Source of the DNA: Pseudomonas caricapapayae
GTDB lineage: Bacteria > Pseudomonadota > Gammaproteobacteria > Pseudomonadales > Pseudomonadaceae
Length of the DNA: 64,000 nt
NCBI RefSeq assembly: GCF_001400735.1
Contig: NZ_LJPW01000059.1
Coordinates: forward strand, 34,821-98,820
Direction: 5' to 3'
Shown here piece by piece: positions 29,374-36,686 of this stretch; the stretch's first letter is position 1, and each line of letters opens with the position of its first letter. The notes under the pieces are model-generated. The model had not been told where the DNA came from and ran no database searches. It saw only the letters and a list, made by a program, of their open reading frames with translations. The translations under genes and the position numbers were made by a program.

Positions 29374-30539
29374 TCACGGGAACAGGACATGGTCAACATG
29401 AAGCTGCGCGCAGATGCCTTTGAGGCGCTTGCCGTGCTCGTTTGCCCAGTCGGGTTCGATACTGAAGCCGTAGGCGATCTTCCCGCTGATGTGATTGATC
29501 AGTCCCTGCAGCGAATGAAATCCACGCCGCCTCGCATGGGCCGCGGCATCGATCTTGGGGTGGGTCAAGTAATAAAGATGGTCGTTGACATCCTTCTTGT
29601 AGGTTTTCGAAAGCCGAGGTGTGTCGCCATCAACCAATAGTCCCAGCACGATCTTGCGGGCGCCTGGCGTGACTATTTTCGTCTTGGTAGTGTTTAGCCA
29701 GAACCCTTCCTCAGCGATGCACGTGTTGATCGCCTTGATGTGCTGGCTAGCCTGTGGCCTATCAAATACCCCTTTGAGGAAAACACGAGGTCGTCCGCGT
29801 ACCGCGAGTACATCAAATCATTTTCTGTCGCGTAGTTCTGAAGCGTTTCGTCCAAGGACTGCATGACCAGATTGGCAATTCTCGGAGAAGTCGCTGCTCC
29901 TTGGGGTAGGTGGCCAATGCGGGTGTCGCCAGAGTAGGGGAGCCCCGGAGGAAGCGTCTTGTTGCCATGTCGTTGATCCGGGTTACCGCTTGCGCGAACA
30001 CGGGTGCAGAGCCTCGAAAGCTCGAATGCCACCAGTGGTTGGTAACCGAATGACCTGAAGAGCTCGTAGACTTGAGGCTCCAAGATCGACTCGAAGAAGT
30101 TAGTGAGGTCGAGCTTGATCAGCCACGTCGCCCCACAGTGCAGTTGTGCGGTCTCAAGCACCCCGTTGCGGTTGTCGTAGGCGAAACTGGCTTCGTGCGG
30201 CTGGATTTTGGACAGGATATGGGTGTTGATCCAGCGCTGCGCCCGGAGCAAATCCTCCGTGGGCGCACAGATCCACCTGAACCGATCTGGGCTGTGCCCA
30301 GCATTCTGCTTCTTCAGCTTGAATACGTTGTACGCTTCTGCCCTGTACTTACGGCTAATCGTCCGATGTAAAAAGGGGTATGGGACGTCAGTCAGGTGAG
30401 CGAGGTGCTTCAGGGTAAATATAGGCGGGCAGCTGTGCTTCATCTGCTTTGCCGTCTGCACAGCATTTTGCAGAATACTCTCAGACACGCCTGCTTGGCG
30501 GCCTGCTTTCAGATAGGGCTGAGAGCTCCAGCGGGTCAT
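29374..30539 (-). CDS. Retron-type reverse transcriptase, split by a -1 frame change
   Basis: The first frame (30539 down to 29694) carries RT motifs in order: a retron-like N-terminus, WLIKLDLTNFFESI (motif A aspartates), LPQGAATSPRIANLVM (motif B) and YSRYADDLVFSS (catalytic YADD). It then goes off track. The -1 frame from 29769 continues the protein without a stop (VFDRPQASQHIKAINTC, then GLLVDGDTPRLSKTYK, HLYYLTHP and a thumb-like end) to the stop at 29374-29376. Joined, the product is 388 residues, a normal retron RT length. The join falls exactly on a slippery heptamer, so it may be programmed or a simple one-base loss. AAAGG precedes the ATG. The partner gene lies just upstream on the same strand. 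Confidence 0.8.
29769..29775 (-). promoter_or_regulatory. A_AAG_GGG heptamer at the RT frame change
   Basis: On the minus strand the zero frame reads TCA AAG GGG, giving A AAG GGG, which fits the X_XXY_YYZ rule for tandem -1 slippage. Slipping back one base makes the next codon GTA and restores the RT reading frame exactly. Whether it works is unknown; a lost G in a five-G run would leave the same sequence. Confidence 0.5.
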
Positions 30540-30700
30540 CTACCTTTGAATTCCGCCCTGCGGATGGAAGCCTTCTGGCGCCAGACTTCGATAGCGAACA
30601 CCACGAAGGCTGCCAACCTCCAGTACGCGTGAGATCGTTCGACGGTAAGCATAATTTGCTCCCAAACCGCCCGCACAACGTGCGGGATACTAGATTCCGC
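30540..30700 (-). ncRNA. Candidate retron msr-msd non-coding RNA region
   Basis: The 160 bases between the partner gene and the RT start hold unusually dense inverted repeats on the minus strand. These are CCCGCAC-GTT-GTGCGGG near 30670-30690, and AGCCTTC (30611-30605) paired with GAAGGCT (30575-30569) enclosing TTCG/CGAA and the palindrome TCTGGCGCCAGA. Retron msr-msd genes usually sit right here, before the RT, and are built of such stems. The branching guanosine and the a1/a2 pair cannot be fixed by eye. The alternative location is upstream of the partner gene. Confidence 0.4.
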
Positions 30701-31965
30701 TACTGCGGAGCCCTCAGCTGCGTTGGATAATACGGAGCGAGGGCGGCGGGGGCTACAAAAAACTTCTTCCCCTGGCGTCGGAGGAAGCGGATAGCTTTAT
30801 GGCCCGCCAGCGTCAGCGCTCCCGAGTTTGTGAGCCAGCCCCTGCGGACTGCACGATCTATTGCGTGAATTAATGTGTCTAAAGATAGCGGCAGGATTCG
30901 GCGCAACTCCGCTATTCGTCGTTTGCATTGCGAGTGGGCTAGCAGAACGATTATTGCGGATTTGCTTTGATCATTGGATCGCTTGAACCGGGGGGACTGT
31001 GCGATTTCAATGGCTTGAAGAGAATTCAAGGCGGTGCTGAACAGGACGTCCATATTGGTTTGGGTGAGTTGGGCGGACTGACGAAGGACATCGGTGACGC
31101 GTTTGGGAAAGAGGGGCGCCCATCTTCTCTTACCTCTATTTTTCTCCGAGATGAATATCGCCGGCATGTTGTTCGGCGCCCCGTGTTCGAAGGCCAGCAG
31201 GGCAGCAGTGTTTTTCCAGCCTAATGGGTTGTCGCTGTGTGCTCCGTATTTTTTGCAGAGCGATTTCATATCCTCCAAGTCTGCATCGAAGCTGTTATGA
31301 AGGGTAGGGCAGTCGGTCACAACGGCGACGGTTGGGGCGAACCTATGCGTCTCAACTTTTCTGATACCTTGCCCCGTACCACTGTAAGCCATCACCCAGA
31401 ATTTTATGAACCTTCCCGAGTGCCAGCTTCTAATTGAGGGAACATTCCACATGGCATCAAGCATCGCGAATGCTCGGTCTCCGCTGCCGATAAAGTCAGT
31501 GAGGATGACGAAGTTTCTGACTTTGGAGTCTCTGACATTATTCGCAGTGGGCTGAAGTAGAAAACGTGCGCCGTTGGAGCGGCAGAGCGTAGTTGCAACG
31601 TGGGTCGTTAGCGTCTCACTTCCAATATCTTGGCTGGTGTACTTAAGCGATTTAATGGCCTGTATCGCTGCGCCCTGAGCTCGCAGGTGCTTCTTCTTCG
31701 ACCTTGGATTGTAGGTCTTTTTCGACTCGTATATCGGAGGCGGGAGCTTAGCTCTTGTTTTTTGTAGTTCGCGCTCGATGAAAAGCGCCGATGTGGTCTT
31801 TGATGGAAGTGTGTTTTTTATGAGCTTGGTGAGGCTATTTTTGAATTCGTTGAGAGGGCAGTAGCTGATCGAGTCGAGCAGCTTCTCGGCCAGCAGACGG
31901 TCGGCGGGGCTTCCGAACTGATCGAGCCATAGCTGGGTTTTTTCTTGCTCCTTCAATGGCTGCAC
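30700..31965 (-). CDS. Retron-associated phosphoribosyltransferase-like / winged-helix protein
   Basis: A 421-residue protein from a GTG at 31965 with GGAGAC just before it; GTG 32055 and ATG 32049 upstream lack such a site. About residues 150-165 read VRNFVILTDFIGSGDRA, the PRPP-loop pattern of type-I phosphoribosyltransferases (VVLxDDxIGSG). The C-terminal 60 residues, with AIDRAVRRGWLTNSGALTL, look like a winged helix. In published retron surveys one class pairs the RT with a phosphoribosyltransferase-like winged-helix effector, which fits this gene lying directly upstream of an RT on the same strand. It is probably the toxic effector held off by the RT-msDNA complex; this is inference. 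Confidence 0.7.
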   Translation of the reverse strand: MQPLKEQEKTQLWLDQFGSPADRLLAEKLLDSISYCPLNEFKNSLTKLIKNTLPSKTTSALFIERELQKTRAKLPPPIYESKKTYNPRSKKKHLRAQGAAIQAIKSLKYTSQDIGSETLTTHVATTLCRSNGARFLLQPTANNVRDSKVRNFVILTDFIGSGDRAFAMLDAMWNVPSIRSWHSGRFIKFWVMAYSGTGQGIRKVETHRFAPTVAVVTDCPTLHNSFDADLEDMKSLCKKYGAHSDNPLGWKNTAALLAFEHGAPNNMPAIFISEKNRGKRRWAPLFPKRVTDVLRQSAQLTQTNMDVLFSTALNSLQAIEIAQSPRFKRSNDQSKSAIIVLLAHSQCKRRIAELRRILPLSLDTLIHAIDRAVRRGWLTNSGALTLAGHKAIRFLRRQGKKFFVAPAALAPYYPTQLRAPQ

Positions 31966-32553
31966 GATGTCTCCATTCTGTTTCTGCTGGTGTTGGCCGC
32001 TATCGGGGAAGCTTGGCGGCGCCTGGTTGTGTTGGTCGCACTGGCCCATTAGCACTGGCAGATGCGTCGCGTTTTGGACGGGGCCAAGCCAGCATAGTGG
32101 AGTTGGCTCGTTTGTTCAGTCCAGCAGTTCTTGAGTAGGCAGGGATCACGAACTCACGGGGGGCATGCTGGATCGTCCTTGATATGTACTCGGCAATTCG
32201 AACAGTGCAGAGCTTACGGCTAGAGTTATTTGAAATTATGGCTCAGCGATAATTATTGCTGAACCAAAATTCTGCGAGAGGCGTTGCAGCTATCAATGCT
32301 TGCGCCGGGAATGGGCAATCCGATAGCCCCACGCGCACGCCGACTACTGAGATCAAAAGTCGCGGACACCACTGTCCTCATTGACAGGCATCGGAAAACG
32401 CGTAGTGCTGTAGCGCCTTCCATCTCATCCCGTCGGGCCGGAGGTGTTACCAGAACTGGTGATTCAGCCAGACGGGCTATTGGGGTACGATTGCGGGCAT
32501 GTATTTGCTTTGTGGCCTTTTGGTCTGGAAACACTCATCCATGGAGGGAATTA
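31966..32553. other. Divergent intergenic region between retron and GHKL genes
   Basis: Frames here are upstream extensions without ribosome sites. The region must hold promoters for the leftward retron unit and the rightward GHKL-nuclease gene. Short inverted repeats (GCCGC/GCGGC near 31998-32022 and AGCCA/TGGCT near 32088-32110) could belong to a structured RNA, an alternative place for the retron msr-msd. I cannot define either promoter reliably. Confidence 0.4.
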
Positions 32554-34539
32554 ATGTCTGACCAAACCCGTCATCTTTCGTTGTTTGAGGAGGACTACCT
32601 TCTCCGTGAACTAGGCCCCGTTGCGCATGTGCCCCAGGTTGCGTTAACCGAGCTTGTGGCGAATGCATGGGATGCCGGTGCCAGCAAGGTTGACCTGTTT
32701 CTCCCCACCGAGCCGGGCGGTACGCTCACCGTCGTTGATGACGGCCATGGGATGACGGCCGCGCAATTCAGCAAGCGCTGGATGACTCTGCGGTATGACC
32801 GCCTGAAGCACCAGAGCTCCAAGGTCGAATTTCCCAAAGGCAGAAATGCCAAACTCAGGAAGGCCTACGGGCGCAACGGGGTAGGTCGACATGGGCTGCT
32901 CTGCTTCGGTGATCAGTATCAGGTCGAAACCTGGCGTGACAGCAAGCTCTGCACATTCGTCGTGGGGACAGAGTCCGGCCCCAGCCCGTTTGTCGTGCGC
33001 TCGGAAGAGTTTGCCGAACGAGATGGTTCTGGCACCCGGCTCTCTGTATCGGTCACCCGTAAAATGCCCGATATTAAAGAGATCGTGACAGTGCTTGCCG
33101 CCCGATTCGTCCATGATCCGGCATTTCAGATTCGAGTGAACGGGGTGCCTCTGACGTTGGCGAAGCTTGAGCAGCACGCTCGAACCCACCTCCTTGAATT
33201 GAGCGATGGTCGTAGTGCAAAAGTCATCGTCATCGACTCCACACAGCAGAATCATTCGTCCATTCATCAAGGCGTGGCGTTTTGGGTTGAGAATCGGCTC
33301 GTGGGTGACCCCTCATGGGTGATTGGCCAGGTCGCTAACTTCGATGGTCGTACACGGTTCGCAAAACGCTACAAAGTCATCGTGGACACCCAAGGATTTG
33401 AGGGGCACGTATTCCAAGATTGGACGGGGTTTCAGTCAACGCCAGCCGTCGAGGAGTTATTCAAGGCTGCAGCGGAGTGCATCAACCACGTTGCGAATGA
33501 GCTGGCTAACGAGGTTGTAGAGGCAACGTCTGAAGATGCATTGGTGCAGAATCGCTCTGAACTCAAAACCTTGGGGCAGGGCGCTCAGATGGAAGTGACT
33601 GAATTCACTAAAGCCGTGGCCCAGGCCCACCCAATGGTCTCACCAGACTTTCTCGCGACAGCAGTCAAGGCGGTGATCAACCTGGAGAAATCCAAGAGCG
33701 GGGCATCCTTGCTCACCAAGCTGGCCCACCTACCTGCGTCCGATATCGAGGGGCTGGACTCATTGTTGGCAGACTGGTCAGTCAAGGATGCTCTGAGAGT
33801 GCTGGACGAGATCGATGACCGGCTCAGTGTCATCGAAGCTATCAGCAGGCTGGCTGAGGATCCTGATACCGATGAGTTGCACACTCTGCATCCCCTAATA
33901 CTGCGTTCCCGGTGGTTGTTTGGGCCCGAATTTGGGTCAATGGAGTACTGCTCCAACATGACGTTGAAAAGCGTTGCGAAGCAGCTGTGGAGGGATGCTG
34001 ACGCAGCATTCATCAACGAGCGCAAACGTCCCGACATCGTGGTACTGCCGGATCGATCCACCGCGCAGCTTGTGGGGATCGAGCAGTTCGACCCGCACGA
34101 CGCTTCGCTCGCCCAAATGCAAAACATCCTTCTGATTGAACTTAAGAAAGGTGGATTCAAACTCAACCGAAAAGAGGTCAACCAGGCCGACGAGTACGTC
34201 CAGGACATCGCGAGCTCAGGGTATGTAAACGGTTCTCCGTTCATAACGGCATGGGTAGTGGGGCAGTCGATTGCAGCAGGGGTGGCCACCACGAAGACCG
34301 TTGGCGATGAGCACCATAAGTATGGGCAGGTGCGCGCCACTACCTATGGAACACTGGTCGGCACGGCCAATTTACGTCTGATGCGTCTGCGGGAAACCTT
34401 GGAAGACCGCTATGGCAACCTCAAAACGGACGCGCTTCTTCTCAAGGTTCTCGCAACCCAAGAGCAGACGAGCTTTGACTTGGGCGCGGTGCCGGAATCT
34501 GGAGCCAAGGACGAAGCCTCCGTGACAGAGGTGGTCTGA
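32554..34539 (+). CDS. GHKL ATPase fused to a PD-(D/E)XK-like nuclease domain
   Basis: A 661-residue protein, start fixed by GGAGGG before the ATG. The N-terminus is a Bergerat-fold ATPase: ELVANAWDAGA (33-43, N box with the metal-binding Asn), DDGHGM (62-67) and GRNGVGRHG (106-114, the lid glycine loop), as in MORC, MutL and Hsp90 proteins. The middle resembles the S5-like transducer. Near the C-terminus, PDIVVLP (D494) and LLIELKKG (E529, K531) give the D...ExK pattern of restriction-type nucleases. It stands alone between a retron and a Gabija-type pair, so it is probably a single-gene anti-phage effector in which ATP-driven clamping licenses DNA cleavage. I do not know a named defence system with this exact layout. 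Confidence 0.8.
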   Translation: MSDQTRHLSLFEEDYLLRELGPVAHVPQVALTELVANAWDAGASKVDLFLPTEPGGTLTVVDDGHGMTAAQFSKRWMTLRYDRLKHQSSKVEFPKGRNAKLRKAYGRNGVGRHGLLCFGDQYQVETWRDSKLCTFVVGTESGPSPFVVRSEEFAERDGSGTRLSVSVTRKMPDIKEIVTVLAARFVHDPAFQIRVNGVPLTLAKLEQHARTHLLELSDGRSAKVIVIDSTQQNHSSIHQGVAFWVENRLVGDPSWVIGQVANFDGRTRFAKRYKVIVDTQGFEGHVFQDWTGFQSTPAVEELFKAAAECINHVANELANEVVEATSEDALVQNRSELKTLGQGAQMEVTEFTKAVAQAHPMVSPDFLATAVKAVINLEKSKSGASLLTKLAHLPASDIEGLDSLLADWSVKDALRVLDEIDDRLSVIEAISRLAEDPDTDELHTLHPLILRSRWLFGPEFGSMEYCSNMTLKSVAKQLWRDADAAFINERKRPDIVVLPDRSTAQLVGIEQFDPHDASLAQMQNILLIELKKGGFKLNRKEVNQADEYVQDIASSGYVNGSPFITAWVVGQSIAAGVATTKTVGDEHHKYGQVRATTYGTLVGTANLRLMRLRETLEDRYGNLKTDALLLKVLATQEQTSFDLGAVPESGAKDEASVTEVV

Positions 34540-34585
34540 TCTACTGCGCCATCACCTCAAGCGCTTTGTCGCGGAACACGATATG

Positions 34586-34629
34586 TGCATTGTGCAAATT
34601 CTGCACATTGCATCAGTCAGTGTTTTTTT
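34586..34629 (+). terminator. Possible terminator after the GHKL-nuclease gene
   Basis: TGCATTGTGCA (34586-34596) pairs with TGCACATTGCA (34602-34612), ten of eleven positions. Ten bases later comes a run of seven T. The gap between stem and T-run is longer than usual, so this is only a possible terminator for the rightward gene. It lies between convergent genes; the remaining 180 bases show nothing else. Confidence 0.35.
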
Positions 34630-34811
34630 AGGGCAACCGGGTGGGGAAGGTGGTCGAGCGCTTCCGATGAAACTGACGTGCTGATGGTGCTGACGTCTGT
34701 TCCCAAGTTCGGTCATGCTTTCACGACGAGTGCATCCCGGTGCTGGATCATAAGCTCAATGCTCTCTGGCTTGAAGGCGCAGATAGAACCGGAATTGTTT
34801 GGCCATCATAA

Positions 34812-36686
34812 TCACGTAATCTCGACTTCCTCAGCGGTAAACCAACCGGCCTCGATTGCGCGCTGTATGGCAGTTCTTGGCTGTGAGGTGTACACGACGA
34901 TGGCTAAGCTTTCCTCAGCCCGGCTGCAAGTGACGTACAGCAATCTTCGCGTCCGAGAAAGGGCATCGTCCTTGCCTGCTTGCTGGTTCTTGATGTCGTT
35001 GTCTGAGGGCGCCTTAACGCCTAACAGCTTGTCGTAGCTGAACAGGAATCCTCCGGCCTCTTCATCGTTGAGAATCACCATGACCCTTGGAAACTCCAAG
35101 CCTTTCACCCCCTGGTGTGTATCGAAGGGAGACAGGCCTTCTGCGTATCCGGCGAATGCGGCCATTTCAGAGTAAGGCCGCCCCAGGAGCACACGGTACG
35201 CGTGCACTTCAAGCGCCTCACGGTCGATGGTATCCGGCGGCTCCTCGTCGGTCACACCTTGTGCAACTGCCATCAGTAGCCGTTCCGGTATTTCGAGCAG
35301 ACCTGTTTCTACTAGTGCCCACACGACATCGGCCAAGGATGGATTGTTGTCGGCGAATAGTCCGCACAGCGTTTGACAGCCCATACCTGCCTGCTGAAGC
35401 AATGCCAACTGATCAGGGGCCGCTTTCATCCGATCACTTTCCAGCAGAGGCGAAATCAACCGTACAGCTTCCATCAGAGCAAATTCGCTCTCGTTGGCAG
35501 CGGCCAGGATAGGCATGACGCCCTCGAAGAACATTTTGAGTACTGGTAGCGTCCCATCCAGCAAACCGGTGCGCAGATGCTCTACCGCATAAAGGGGCGT
35601 GAAGACCCCCTCGAAGCCAAGGCGTCTCCCGGCCATTTTGTGCTCAAGGATTAGAGTTTTGCGCTCTGAGGTTCCAGCAGCCCATTGCTGATCGCCTGTG
35701 ATTTGCGCCATACGCTCGGCAACCCGACTTTCCAACTCAAAGCCAGTGCCCGCAGCTTGATGAGTGCAGAACAGGCGGACGGCACCTCGGAACGCGTCAG
35801 GTTTTGGAGTCTGTTGATGATCATCGGCAGCGCTGCGAATGACATTGATGAGCTCAACGACCCTCGTGGGGCATCGGCGGTTTACGGGTTTTTCAGGGAT
35901 AGCCCAGTCATCGGGAATAGCCCGCTCCAGGTGCTCTTTCCCGTCGTTGTAAATTCGTTGCATGGTGTCGCCGAGAAGGCCCAGGCAAAACCGTGCAGGG
36001 ATAAGCGATTGAGCGGTCAGAAACGCGTCCATGAGAGCGCCATTGGTATCCTGGCTTTCATCGATCAGAAGCACCGGGTACTGATCGGCCATAACGTCCA
36101 GCAGAGGCGGGCGCTGAATAAATGCAGCCGCCATCTGGATAACCTCCGCGTGATTCAGCGCTTGGCGCCCTCGGTTCTCTCCGGTGGGGCTGTAAGTGAA
36201 ACTGACGACTTCATTCAAGGCAGCCAGCCGCCGCGTTTTACTATCAAGCGATGCACGATTGGCACGAGCCGTTTTGTTATTCAGATCTCGGGCTTTGAGG
36301 AGCTTTGCGTTCAGCTCTTCAATACTTTCGCCAAGCTTGATCCGAAGCCACTCGCGGATGTCGTCATTGAAGCCCCGGATCATTCGCCATGAAAACGCAT
36401 GGATGGTTGAAACGACTACCAAGGGGTCACTCTCCAGACGACGGGCAATCTCCTCGCACGCCGCGTTGGTGTAGGTGATGATTGCCACCTGACGCCCTTC
36501 GAACGTCAACCGTTTGTGCTCTCGGGACTTCAGCTCACTCACCGCTGTAACCAAGGAATGCGTTTTCCCTGATCCTGCGCCGGCGTAAAGAAAAAAGCTC
36601 TTCGGGTGATCCAAGTCCAAGCACTCTCGGATCACCTCATCGGCATCACGGGCACCTTCGGCGTACTCAGTCGTCGCGGGGCTCAT
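34812..36686 (-). CDS. gajB: UvrD/Rep-like helicase, Gabija GajB type
   Basis: A 624-residue superfamily-1A helicase. Motifs in order: Walker A YAGAGSGKTHSL (about 36-47), Ia ITYTNAACEEIARRL, motif II VLLIDESQDTNG, motif V HQGVKGLEFPRVMVI and motif VI LLYVTCSRAEESLAIV. It overlaps the end of the OLD-like gene by four bases (ATGA), so the two are coupled. An OLD nuclease followed by a UvrD-like helicase is the Gabija layout, also described as class-2 OLD systems. The helicase is thought to sense or process DNA ends and activate the nuclease partner. Confidence 0.85.
   Translation of the reverse strand: MSPATTEYAEGARDADEVIRECLDLDHPKSFFLYAGAGSGKTHSLVTAVSELKSREHKRLTFEGRQVAIITYTNAACEEIARRLESDPLVVVSTIHAFSWRMIRGFNDDIREWLRIKLGESIEELNAKLLKARDLNNKTARANRASLDSKTRRLAALNEVVSFTYSPTGENRGRQALNHAEVIQMAAAFIQRPPLLDVMADQYPVLLIDESQDTNGALMDAFLTAQSLIPARFCLGLLGDTMQRIYNDGKEHLERAIPDDWAIPEKPVNRRCPTRVVELINVIRSAADDHQQTPKPDAFRGAVRLFCTHQAAGTGFELESRVAERMAQITGDQQWAAGTSERKTLILEHKMAGRRLGFEGVFTPLYAVEHLRTGLLDGTLPVLKMFFEGVMPILAAANESEFALMEAVRLISPLLESDRMKAAPDQLALLQQAGMGCQTLCGLFADNNPSLADVVWALVETGLLEIPERLLMAVAQGVTDEEPPDTIDREALEVHAYRVLLGRPYSEMAAFAGYAEGLSPFDTHQGVKGLEFPRVMVILNDEEAGGFLFSYDKLLGVKAPSDNDIKNQQAGKDDALSRTRRLLYVTCSRAEESLAIVVYTSQPRTAIQRAIEAGWFTAEEVEIT

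Noticed and set aside
32284..32553. 90-codon upstream extension of the GHKL gene
   Set aside because: No ribosome site and unlike sequence; GGAGGG before the ATG at 32554 marks the start.
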